Part shown: one piece after another, positions 13,231 to 23,054 of the stretch
Position numbering within the stretch: position 1 is the first letter of the stretch
How the letters are laid out: each line of letters starts with the position of its first letter
Assembly: GCA_003956705.1 (NCBI GenBank)
Contig: QZCP01000268.1
Span: 480,569-544,568 of the forward strand
Length of the DNA: 64,000 bases
Reading direction: 5' to 3'
From: Brevipalpus yothersi
Lineage: Eukaryota; Arthropoda; Arachnida; Trombidiformes; Tenuipalpidae
Notes under the pieces: model-generated
The model's input: the letters and a program-made list of their open reading frames with translations, nothing else
Databases searched by the model: none
What the model was told of the DNA's origin: nothing
Position numbers and translations under genes: made by a program

Positions 13231-14694
13231 TCATCTTGATTTTTTTGAACTGAAATTAGCAGCAATCAGCATGACCCAAGCAGCCATTTCCCAAAGTACC
13301 TAAAGTGAAAATGATAATCATTCAACAAAATTGATTCACCCTATTAGAAAAAATTCTCACCAATATGTAAGTTCGAGTAGTCATTCTGAGGAAACGGAAG
13401 GAAAAAAATCCCAAAGGACGTGATTCCATCATTGCTACAATTTCACAAATCTTGAGACGAGTTTCCGTTCTGGTTGGTTGACTGAAGATGATATGATAAA
13501 ACTTTCTCCGAATCAGATCATCCTGGGGGATATATAAGATGGGATATAATATTACAAATTTTTGTGATAAATCATGATGATGACTTGGTGTAAATATTCA
13601 AGAAGAGGCTCTGTGTCTTAATACTTTACCTTTCTTTCAGAAATTTCGGCCAGAAAATGACATATAGAAACCATCATAACCACAACGATCAATATGACTG
13701 ATATAAAAAAATACTTGATCAAAATATGAGAATCGGTGAGGAAAGCTACATAAAAAGAATTCAAAACACATCCATAAGACATGAAAAGAAGGAATCCTAT
13801 CCATTGAGACAATAGAATATTGGAATTCTCGACATCGTTATAGATTTTAACATACAGGTGGAGAAGTGAAACTATCTCATGATCTGATTTCCAATACATT
13901 GTATCAATTTTCTTAAGATGTTCCAGAGTAATCTTCAATCTATGATAAGTAATAACTGTAAATGAATAGTAAATGACACCCATAACAAAAATATTCATCA
14001 GAGTTGTAGCATTATGAGACACTATGGTGAGGCATAACGGTATTTCCATCCAAAAGTAGCTAATGTCTTCAGTTATCCAGATGGAAGTTGTTGCGATGAA
14101 CAGATTTATCAATTGAACAACTCCCAACATGATAAAACCAATCAATTTTCTCATCAACTCAACCCTTTTTCGCAATTTAATCCATTCTTCAAGATGATTG
14201 ATGAATTCATCTCTTATCACCGACTCATCATAATTTCGAACCCATTGGAAAGCCTTAGAATCTCGATTAGAGGTTATCGAAGTGGTCAAAATAGCCACAA
14301 CCGAAGCTTTGATCACAAATACAAGAAGATCAGCTGGAACTCTCGATTCTTGGAAAAAAATTCCTCCATCACACAAAATTATTGCCGCTTTAGGAGTCAA
14401 GAAAATATACATCGTCAAATATCGCAGCAAATCTATCACATAGCCGAAACAAATCAATTTGATCAATCTTAAACTGGTTGAATCGATTATATTGTCTCTG
14501 GAATCTATGTATATAAGTCCGGTACATTTTAAATAGGTACCTAGATCATAGTCCATAGGTTTTTTATGATTAATATGCTTAGTAGGAAAATAAGGCACTA
14601 CCAATAGACGAAAAACTTGTCGCCATAGACTAGCCTGAGTTTGGACATTGGTTGCCAGAACATGGGCCGTATTCGAAATGTGTTGCAAGATCAT
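13231..14694 (-). CDS. gustatory-receptor-like 7TM protein (copy A)
   Basis: Three exons join at phase 0: 13630-14694, 13361-13522 and 13231-13299, giving 431 residues. Exon 1 carries about six hydrophobic segments after a basic N-terminus with the family landmark FRLLVVPYFP. Exon 2 encodes the block KICEIVAMMESRPLGFFSFR and RMTTRTYIL, which resembles the GFF...TY core before the last membrane span of arthropod gustatory receptors (7tm_7 family). Exon 3 supplies the last span and a short tail. Such receptors are ligand-gated cation channels of chemosensory neurons with a cytoplasmic N-terminus. The start at 14694 was chosen by alignment with the other four copies in this window; the frame upstream runs into non-conserved sequence and a stop. 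It is a close tandem duplicate of the gene at 17710-19191. The ligand is unknown. Confidence 0.85.
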
Positions 14695-15275
14695 AATTCT
14701 CACAATTGATTGGTGAATATCATTGCTAAAACTTGAAAATAAGTAATTATGAGCACGAATCAATCTGAGGAATTTTCTTCTCAAAGTGAAATATCAAACA
14801 TAGAAAATTCATAAAATGAGGATATCCAGAGAGAAGCATTTCTCTGAAAGTTTTTCTGCTTCACAGTTAGAAGGTTGAGTAGAACATGAGGTTTTCCTCG
14901 ATCTATATGACTTTGTTGCTGGTGGTACCGGATGCGTGTGACCAAAATCTATCGATCGTAATTGGATTTGGCAAGCGTGTTAATTTTTTTTGATATTTTG
15001 GTTGAAACAGATACAGCTTTTCGTTTTTTTCTACCCAAAATGAGGATAAAAACGTCTTTCTTTTGGAGGGAAAAACCATCCTTTACATGCACATAAATGT
15101 TCAGAACTTTCAAGCCTATGTGGAAAAAGAGTAAGTGTGGGGATGAAGTCACAAATTTAGTATATCGATTCTTATCCAATTTTAGCTTCTACAGTTTCGA
15201 AATTGAATTGGCAATCATGTTCACCGTGAAATGAAGCAAATGCCTTGTCTCAATGAGTAGAAAACAGTAAACCTA

Positions 15276-15353
15276 CTGATATTTTCAAAAAGTTTGAAAC
15301 ATCTCCATATCAAACTTCCATATCAAGTGTTTCAAACTTTTTGAAAATATCAG
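15276..15353. mobile_element. 78-bp palindromic MITE-like insertion with TA target duplication
   Basis: Perfect 26-base terminal inverted repeats begin CTGATATTTTCAAAAAG and flank a 26-base centre that itself contains TCCATATCAA twice. The element is bounded by TA on both sides (15274-15275 and 15354-15355). The paralogous position in duplication copy B, at about 19735, has a single TA and no element, so B shows the empty site. TA duplication and inverted ends suit a non-autonomous Tc1/mariner-type element. It inserted after the segmental duplication, or was lost precisely from B. Confidence 0.85.
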
Positions 15354-15480
15354 TACAACGAAGAAGAAGCCTCTAATTCTAATATTCAACGAGGAGTGTG
15401 TTGACAGGGTGATCAATGACCTCGCTCAATTTGAGACGATCAATATGCATTCCTTTACTGTCAGAGGAATCATTTTTCTT

Positions 15481-15720
15481 CTCAGGTGAGAGTATCCATG
15501 TTGATGTAGTGGGACCAATGAAGTGTTTATCATTTGGGGCTCAAGATTAGTATTGAAAGATGAGCTCAGTGCTTATCGATCAATCTTCTTTTTGAAGAGC
15601 AAAGAAGAGTTGATGAACAAGGTAGAACATTGGAACTGTGGAGGTGGAAACATCGAGCTTAATCAAGCGTTTCAGGAGTGATAATCGCACTGAATTTGTC
15701 AACTCTGAAATTAATGGGTT
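15481..15720 (+). mobile_element. degenerate copia (Ty1)-type integrase fragment
   Basis: Translated pieces read GESIHVDVVGPM, then a stop and shift, then FFLKSKEELMNKVEHW and KRFRSDNRTEFVN. These match the order of the integrase catalytic core of Ty1/copia elements: the HxD..GPM start, the YFLKSK strand and the SDNG-TEFVN motif around the second acidic residue. It is broken by stops and a frameshift, and no LTRs were recognised. It begins exactly where copies A and B of the segmental duplication stop matching. Confidence 0.75.
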
Positions 15721-15739
15721 AAAATAAAATAAAATAAAG

Positions 15740-16745
15740 CATGAGTCCATAGTTATTTATTTCCAAGAATTGAAGAAATCTTGAACCGATTGCATGGTAA
15801 CGTTATTTTTTCTACTGTCGATATCTCTTTAGGTTTTCGGCACATCAGAGTGAGAGAAAGAGATACCCTCAAGTTAGCTTCTTTTAGTTCTAGAGGTCAC
15901 TTTGAATTCCTAAGATTGACCTTCGACTAACGAAACAGCTCAGCAATATTATCTCGAATAATGTATCTGACTATTGAGAAACATGATCTGAAAAATTTTG
16001 TCACTATTATATTGATGATTTTCTGATTCATTCTGATAGTATTGTTGAGCATTTGATCCATCTCAGAGCTTCATTTTCTGCTATTCGAGCTGAAGAAATA
16101 AGATTGAAGTTGTCCAAATGTAAGTCTGCTGTCAATGAGGTCGAATATTTGGGTCATAGAATAAGCATGAATCAAATGTCTCCTTTGAATAATTATGTTG
16201 TAGCCATACTCAGATTTTCAATTCCAAATTGTAAAAGAGCTCTGTAGAGATTATTGGGGGAGACCAATTATAATCGAAAATTCATCCCCAATTTACGAAA
16301 AATTCTGTTTCCTATTTTCAAGCTTCTCAAGAATGAAACTATTCTTAGATGGGATGAAAGTTGTGTGACAGTCTTTGAAAAGATAGAAGATATTCTCACC
16401 TCAGAGCCAATTTTGATGAACTTTGATCCTCAAAAAATATGTCATCTAGGAACTGATGCATCGAGGATGGGAATCGGAGCTATTCTGAAGCGAAAAAATT
16501 CCAATAAAATTCTTCGTCCAATTGCATATTTTTCGAGAAAACTATCACTCTATGAAACAAATCATGATCCATCGAATTGGAATGCTTGGCAGTTGTTTGT
16601 TTGTGCACAAGATTATTGGCATCATTATTTATATGATGAAAAATTCATAGTAATCACTGATTACCTTGCATTGCAATGGTTCCACAAAAGGAAAAAAACC
16701 ACGATCGAGATCATCCAAATGGTCATTGAAATTGAGCCAATGTAA
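15740..16745 (+). mobile_element. degenerate gypsy-type reverse transcriptase / RNase H fragment
   Basis: Several motifs of Ty3/gypsy polymerase appear in order. They are VDISLGFRHI (motif A) near 15820, GHFEFLRLTF, the catalytic YYIDDFLIHS at 16005, EYLGHRIS, NRKFIPN, LTSEPILMNFDP, and the RNase H start TDASRMGIGAIL with RPIAYFSRKL, ending near a TDYLALQWF motif. There is at least one frameshift and an in-frame TAG near 16245, so it is dead. No protease, gag or LTR is visible. It is a different element from the copia piece just before it. Confidence 0.85.
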
Positions 16746-16751
16746 TGTTCA

Positions 16752-16887
16752 AATCTCTTTTTGACTATGATGTGTCCAGTACGAACACCAGCTCTCCATG
16801 CAGCACCATTAACAAATTCTACCCTGATAGGATTATCTTCAGATAAATGGAAACCTGAGCCTTTTCCGTCACGTCCGATATGATCGA
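16752..16887 (-). pseudogene. PDZ-domain-like coding scrap
   Basis: On the minus strand an open stretch reads HIGRDGKGSGFHLSEDNP, then RVEFVNGAAWRAGVRTGHII. This resembles the carboxylate-binding loop and helix of PDZ domains of the RhoGEF type (GxGFGLxVxGDNPV...GAAxRAGVxxGDxII). There is no flanking exon, start or stop structure. It is wedged between a dead gypsy element and an rRNA fragment, so it looks like an exon scrap moved here. Whether a full parent gene exists elsewhere cannot be seen. Confidence 0.5.
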
Positions 16888-16949
16888 AAGTTCCCGGCTA
16901 ATCTATTTTAACATTCGGGAAACATATTCTAAAGAGCCTCAGGATGCCT

Positions 16950-17430
16950 TTGAGAGGGTAAATCGTGAGACATGTTAGTTTTAATCTACTGATGACATAG
17001 TTGTTACAAAAGAAATCCTGCTCAGTACGAGAGGAACCGCAGGTTTGGACAAATGGTACTTGTGCCTGCTCGACCGAGCAATGGCACAAAGCTATCGTCC
17101 GAGGGATTATTACTGAACGCTTCCAAGCCAGAATCCAGTCACTATACGGTAACGATACCGTTAAGTATTCATTGCGACCAGAGTTCAAGCTAGAGTTATA
17201 ATCAGTTAATGGCCAGAGTGATTCCCATGCATATGGTAGATGGTGGTTCAGGCTATCCTGTGTATGGTCGCTTCGGACTGATTGCTTCTTCTCGACGATG
17301 CTCTTTAATGGAGAGAAAGCACTCGCATACAATTAGGTTACATTGTATGCTCGCTGTTCCGGCCAGACCCACTGATGTCCGTTATTGGATGTTCAGAATA
17401 AACCTTACCACATTGCTGGCCTGAATAAGT
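16950..17430 (+). rRNA. 28S rRNA 3' fragment, displaced copy
   Basis: The universal sarcin-ricin loop AGTACGAGAGGAACC lies at 17024-17038. It is preceded by a CTACTGATGACA element and followed by GGGATTATTACTGAACGC, as in the 3' end of eukaryotic large-subunit rRNA. No 18S, 5.8S or remaining 28S sequence is nearby, so this is a fragment rather than a functional unit. The right boundary near 17430 is approximate. Apparent protein frames across it are artefacts. Confidence 0.85.
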
Positions 17431-17507
17431 AAAAAATGAGCTGTGGAAGACTCAAGAGCCTGACAAGATGTTGTACTCAGTAGAGCAGCAATCATACTAA
17501 TTTTTTC

Positions 17508-19862
17508 TTTCGAATAATTCATCGCTCAGAAAGGTGAAACTACAGACCAACCTCTTCAATATCATTCTCTAACTGATGCAACATCCAACAGATATTGAAT
17601 AAGTTTCCTGATAAATTATCAATAAATAGAGCAGTTACACTGAATTTTAGTCGAAATTCTTGTAAAGCTTTCGAATGTTTAATCAACTGAGTATAAGAAA
17701 AGATATTTGTCATGAGCTCAGCTCGGTATTATCTTGATTTTTTAAATTGAAATTAGCAGCAATCAGCATGATCCAGGCAGCCATGTCCAAAAGTACCTGC
17801 AGTGGAAATGATAACCATTCAACAAAATAGATTCACCCTGTCAGAAAAAATTCTCACCAATATGTAGGTTCGAGCAGTCATTCTGAGAAAACGGAAGGAA
17901 AAAAATCCCAGAGGACGTGATTCCATCATTGCTACAATTTCACAAATCTTGAGGCGAGTTCCCATTCTGATTGGTTGACTATAGATGATATGATAAAACT
18001 TTCTCCGAATCAGATCATCCTGGGGAACATAAGGGATGGGATATAATATCACAAATTTTTGTGATAAATCATGATGATGTTTTTGTGTAAAAATTCAGGA
18101 AGAGGCTCTGTTTCTTAATACTTTACCTTTCGTTCGGAAATTTCAGCCAGAAAATGACATATAGAAACCATCATAACCACAGCGATCAATATGATAGATA
18201 TGAAAAAATATTTGATCAAAATATGAGAATCGGTGAGGAAGGCTACATAAAAAGAATTCAAAACACATCCATAAGACATAAAAAGAAGGAATCCTATCCA
18301 TTGAGACAATAGAATATTGGAATTCTCGACATCGTTATAGATTTTAACATACAGGTGAAGAAGTGAAACTATCTCATCATCTGAATTCCAGTACATTTCA
18401 TCAATTTTCTTAAAATGTTCCACGGTAATATTCAATCGGTAGTAAGTGATAACCGTAAATGAATAGTAAATGATGCCCACAACAAAAATATTCATATAAG
18501 CTGTAGCATTGTGAGACACTATGGTGAGACATAACGGTATTTCGAACCAAAAGTGGCTAATGTCTTCAGTTATCCAGATTGATGTAGTCGTGATGAACAG
18601 GTTTGTTAATTGAACAACTCCCAAAGCAATAAATGCGAACAATTTTCTCATGAACTCAACCCTTTTTCGCAATTTAATCCATTCTTCAAGATGATTGATA
18701 AATTCATCTCTTATCACCGACTCATCATAATTTCGAACCCATTGGAAAGCCTTAGAATCTCTATTAGAGGCTATCGAAGTGGTCAAAATAGCCACAACCG
18801 AAGCTTTAATCACAAATACAAGAAGATCAGCTGGAACTCTCGACTCTTGGAAATAAATTCCTCCATCACACAAAATTATTGCCTCTTTAGGAGTCAAAAA
18901 AATATACATCGTCAAATATCGTAACAAATCTACCACATAGCCGAAACATATCAATTTGATCAATCTTAAACTGGTTGAATCGATTATATTGTCTCTGGAA
19001 TCTATGTATATAAGTCCGGTACATTTTAAATAGGTACCTAGGTCATAGTCCATAGGTTTTTCATGGTTAATATGCTTAGTAGGAAAATAAGGCACTATCA
19101 ATAGCCGAAAAACTTGTCGCCATAGACTAGCCTGATTTCGGATATAGGTGGCGAGAACATTGGCCGTATTCAAAATGTATCGCAAGATCATAATTCCAAC
19201 AATTAATTGTCGAATATCATTGCTAAAACTTGAAAATAAGTAACTTTGAGCACGAATCAATCTGATGAATTTTTTTTTCGAAGTGAAATATCAAACATGA
19301 AAAATTCATGAAATGAATGTATCTAGAGAAGAGTATTTATCCGAAATTTTTTCTAGCTTCGAAGTTGAGACAAACAGTTTTCCTCGATCAATATGCCTTT
19401 GTTACTGCTATTGGATGCGTGTGATCAAGATCTATCGATCCTAATTGAATTTGGCAAGCGTGTTTATTTTAGTATTCTGACTGGAATAGATACAATTTTG
19501 TTTCTTTACCCATATTCAGAATAAAAATGCCATTTTTCTTGAAGAAAAAGGCTTTCTCAATATGCACATAAATGTTCAAACTTCCAAGCATGTGTAAAAA
19601 AAGAGGAGAAGAAGTCACAAATTTATCGATTTTTACACAATTTTAGCCTCTACAGTTCCGAAATGGGATTACAAATCATGTTCACCGTCAAACGAGGCAA
19701 ATGCCTTGTCTCAATGGGTAGAAAACAGTAAACCTACAGCGAAGAAAAAGCATCTCATTCTGATATTCAACGAGGAGTGTGTTGACAGGGTGATCAATGA
19801 CCTCACTCAATTTGAGACGATCAATATGCATTCCTTTACTGTCAGAGGAATCATTTTTCTTC
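17508..19862. repeat. tandem segmental duplication, copy B
   Basis: Counterpart of 12830-15478 in the same orientation. It lacks the 78-bp palindromic element and ends at the point where copy A runs into the copia fragment. The sequence from 19863 on is unrelated to copy A. Confidence 0.9.
17710..19191 (-). CDS. gustatory-receptor-like 7TM protein (copy B)
   Basis: Three phase-0 exons: 18127-19191, 17858-18019 and 17710-17796, giving 437 residues. Exon 1 has 355 codons and exon 2 has 54, exactly as in copy A. Most residues are shared, and differences cluster in the stretch around VEFMRKLFAFIALGVVQLTN and the loop after NITVEHFKKIDEMY. The exon-2 core ICEIVAMMESRPLGFFSFRF is retained. The C-terminus differs: a base change removes the copy A stop, so the tail reads NLKNQDNTELSS before the new stop. 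The start at 19191 follows the alignment with copy A. The intact frame suggests a working receptor. The ligand is unknown. Confidence 0.85.
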
Positions 19863-20635
19863 CCAGAGAATCTTAGCTCTCATCAGTCTGACTTTCCGAG
19901 AATTGAGGCTGAAAATTTTCCGAGAGTCTTACACAAAACTTATCTGAAATCCTGCCCAAAGTTTCCAGTAAATATCTTTCTCCTTGAGACATTCATTGAA
20001 CAACGATTGAGTAAGCTAAGTTCTAAGAAAAACTCGAGAGAAAGAGAGAGAAAGTTCAAAACAATGTTGAGTGACGAGAACATGTCAGTGGGAAGGTGGA
20101 GAAAGTTGAGTTGGCCATGTATCACTTTCTTGGGAAAGCTACAGAATTTTTTTCATCTTTTGTGTTCCTAGAAACAAAGTGAGATGCTGAAAAGAATGAT
20201 TGGTACCAGAAAATTTTTGAATAAACAAATAACGCCAAGAATGATTCATTCAATGAAACTCTACCAATACAGTACATGTGCTCGTGACATTTATCGGTTC
20301 CAACAGGAGAGAGGATATATATGAGATACAATGAAAATACACAGACCATTGAATAATTTTGGCAAGCTCGATTGTATTATTGTGTTATTGTATTTAAGCT
20401 CCATTGGTGATCGTTTCCTCTATTCATAGTTACTCTCACATCCGACAATAACTTGCCTATGGGCTCGTCTGTCTGTCAATTCACAGCATAGTTTGTGAGG
20501 TTTCTCTCTCCATCTTCTCTCACTCACAATATAACTGAGTTTTCTTCTTCTTCTTGCCAATGATGATAGACGATAATTTTGTTGGATGAGAGACTGCAAA
20601 ACGGAAGAGAGAAAGAGAGAGAAAAAAGAGAGAAA

Positions 20636-20688
<53 letters not shown>

Positions 20689-21065
20689 GACTCGAGAGTC
20701 AGTCTGAGAATTTGATTCTTGAGTGAGAACGATGAAAATCTTTCCATACTTTTCGGCTTATTTGAACGCCTTGTTGGTCCTGAGAAAATTTTTCATTGAC
20801 CGTTGTGATTGCTTAAGATGATATCTTTATTGTTTCCCTATTATGGTATCATGAGTTGAATCTGACTCATTCATTGGTTTATGGGTGTCTGATAGTGGCG
20901 ATCATTGTTTTTCGAGCCAAAACAGTGGTGAACATTATGTGAAGAACGTGGAAATGGTGCTTGATTCATGATATCCATATTTTACAGGGACAAATTAATT
21001 TGGAAATAGTTTTTTATAAATTATTATCAATAATTATGAATAAAATATCCCTACCAACGTGACCA
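19863..21065. other. intergenic, upstream of Wnt4
   Basis: There is no supported gene here. A plus-strand frame at 19797-20171 starts inside duplicated non-coding sequence and has no recognisable motif. A (GA)n tract lies at 20640-20685. The Wnt4 promoter probably lies within the last kilobase; no clear TATA box was found. Confidence 0.5.
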
Positions 21066-22654
21066 ATGTTACCATCGTCCAAATGGCCAATTTTCTGGGA
21101 AAAGAATCGTGTGATTAAGTTTATATATATCATTTTCACATGTCTTCTTTTACTCAGTCGATTTGCCAGTGGCCTGAAATGGCTGTAAGTATACGTTTAA
21201 GTATATGTAAAAAGAAGCAATCGTTGTTTTTTCACAAACAACAACAGAATCTTTCTAGTTGACGACCTCAATTAAGCCATTCTCCACAGAACTGGATTGT
21301 ATACAGCCTCAATCGATGGCAATGTGAGCTCAGAATTGTTTTGTGACACTTTGAAAGGTTTGAATAGAAGACAGATCGAGGTTTGTAAACGTAACTCCGA
21401 ACTGATGGAACCTGCTCTACATGGAATCCGATTGGCAGTTGCTGAATGTGAATTCCTATTCGTCCAGCGAAGATGGAATTGTTCTGGCCTAGCAAAATCG
21501 ATGATATCCAATAGTAATGAGAATCGAAAGAGATCGAATCAGAGAACAACAAACATTCCACCGAGTGGTACACGTGAAGCTGCTTTCGTTCATGCTCTCA
21601 TTTCCGCATCCATCTCATATTCGGTAACGAAAGCTTGTAGTCGAGGTGATTTGGCCACTTGTGGCTGTGATCAAAGTGATCTGGGACCAGCAAAAGATTT
21701 CCAATGGGAAGGTAAGTTGAGTACTGTCGAGAGAATTCTGATAATACCATGGAAATTCGTGGAGAAACGAAGAAAATGAATTCAATGCTTCTCTCTCTCT
21801 CTTCCCACAGGATGCTCGGACAATATCAATTTTGGTTTAGCATTCTCAAAAGCATTCATGGATGCACGTGAATCGGAAATTTTACACTCCAACAAACACT
21901 CCAATCGAATGAAAGCTCGAGCGGCCATGAATTTGCATAATAATTATGCCGGCCGACAGGTAACCATCGAAAATGTGAGGTTACGGTGTAAGTGTCATGG
22001 AATTTCCGGTTCTTGTGAACTTAAAACATGTTGGAAAGTTCATCCATCCATTCGAACGCTGGGTAAAGTATTTCGAAACAAATTTGACACAGCACGGGAG
22101 GTCAGAGCAGATTTGATTCTCAATTCTAATCGTGAAGACGAATCATCTGAAGTACTCAATGAAGAAAGCAGTAACACTCTTCATGGCTCAAAAGATGATA
22201 TCCGACCCATGAAAAGTGATTCGAAACAGAGAAATTTGTTACACCATAAAGTAAGTTATTGTTCTCCCATCCGTGCTTGATATCCATGATATTTTTGAAA
22301 AATATTCATCATCATGCTTCATCGTTTTATGCCTTTTAGCGAAACAATCGGGAAGAGAATAGACACTCAAGCTATCTGATGAATTTCGAGAACAACTTTC
22401 AAGATTTAATCTATATCCGGCCATCAGTGAACTATTGTGAGCCGGACGAAAAGCACCAATCTTTCGGCACTCATGGAAGAATTTGCAATCAATCATCAAT
22501 TGGTCCAGGCAGTTGTGAACACCTATGCTGTAATCGAGGATTTCAAACCAAAGTGATCCGAAAGGAATATGATTGCTCGTGTGAATTCACTTGGTGCTGT
22601 GAAGTGCAGTGCAAAAAGTGCTTCAAGCAAACACAATTTGATGTCTGTCTATAA
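21066..22654 (+). CDS. Wnt4: Wnt4-type secreted signalling ligand
   Basis: Four exons join in phase: 21066-21184, 21290-21711, 21811-22250 and 22340-22654, giving 431 residues. The N-terminus has a hydrophobic signal segment (FIYIIFTCLLLL). The body contains the Wnt landmarks: CKRNSELM, RRWNCS, TREAAFVHALISAS, CGCD, FQWEGCSDN, the palmitoleoylation loop CHGISGSCELKTCW with the acceptor serine in SGSC, and the C-terminal cysteine-rich hand ending WCCEVQCKKC. The TREAAFVHALISAS and GCSDNINFGLAFSKAFMDAR stretches are closest to Wnt4. The protein is a lipidated Frizzled ligand. It is longer than typical Wnt4 (about 350 residues) because of an acidic, Ser/Asn-rich insert of roughly 60 residues spanning the exon 3-4 junction. 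An in-frame stop upstream fixes the ATG. Confidence 0.93.
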
Positions 22655-23054
22655 AATGTGGTGATTTTGATCAATGAAAAAAGATCGAAGCGAAAAACGA
22701 TTGTAAAACCTTCGTAATTTAATTTAATCCGATAACTTGATCGGCGGTTATTTAAAATGAACAACAACTACTTTATAAATCGACTAGTATTTTTGAACCA
22801 AAATCATCTCATGTTTATCGTTTTCGATAAAATCTAACTGGCTAGAGTGGCTTGGAAGAAAGGGAAAAAGGAAATAATTCATAATAAGCAAGAAAGCTGA
22901 GTGCATATTGCTCGCATGCAATTGAAACAGCATACTTTAAAAGATGGTGGTGAGATTGTTGATTAGGATGATGGTAATACTCTTTTGGCAGTTATGAAAG
23001 AATAATGATCGATAATGTTCCAAAACTAAGGTAAAATTGGAGGGATGTGAAATT
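22655..23054. other. tail-to-tail spacer between Wnt4 and GGA
   Basis: About 400 bases separate the two converging stop codons, so the 3' UTRs are short or overlap. No gene is seen. Confidence 0.6.

Larger units (their letters stand above)
12830..15478. repeat. tandem segmental duplication, copy A
   Basis: The sequence from the TTCTTTCGAATAATTCATCG motif near 12830 through the first receptor gene to about 15478 reappears with modest divergence at about 17508-19862. Both ends are recognisable. The left flank aligns over about 130 bases, with an extra 13 bases in copy A, and the right flank aligns up to the words GGAATCATTTTTCTT. Copy A also contains a 78-bp palindromic insertion absent from copy B. 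Confidence 0.9.

Noticed and set aside
14113..14472. Plus-strand frames opposite receptor exons (also at 18610-18924)
   Set aside because: They are antisense shadows of conserved receptor coding sequence and are duplicated only because the gene is.
15271..15356. CRISPR-like or terminator hairpin reading of the palindrome
   Set aside because: There is a single inverted repeat with TA duplication and an empty paralogous site, so a mobile element explains it; no CRISPR spacers anywhere in the window.
16898..17424. Protein frames on both strands over the rRNA fragment
   Set aside because: The nucleotide match to 28S rRNA explains the sequence; the frames are incidental.
19797..20171. 124-codon plus-strand frame
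   Set aside because: It begins in duplicated non-coding DNA, and its counterpart in copy A is interrupted; no motif.
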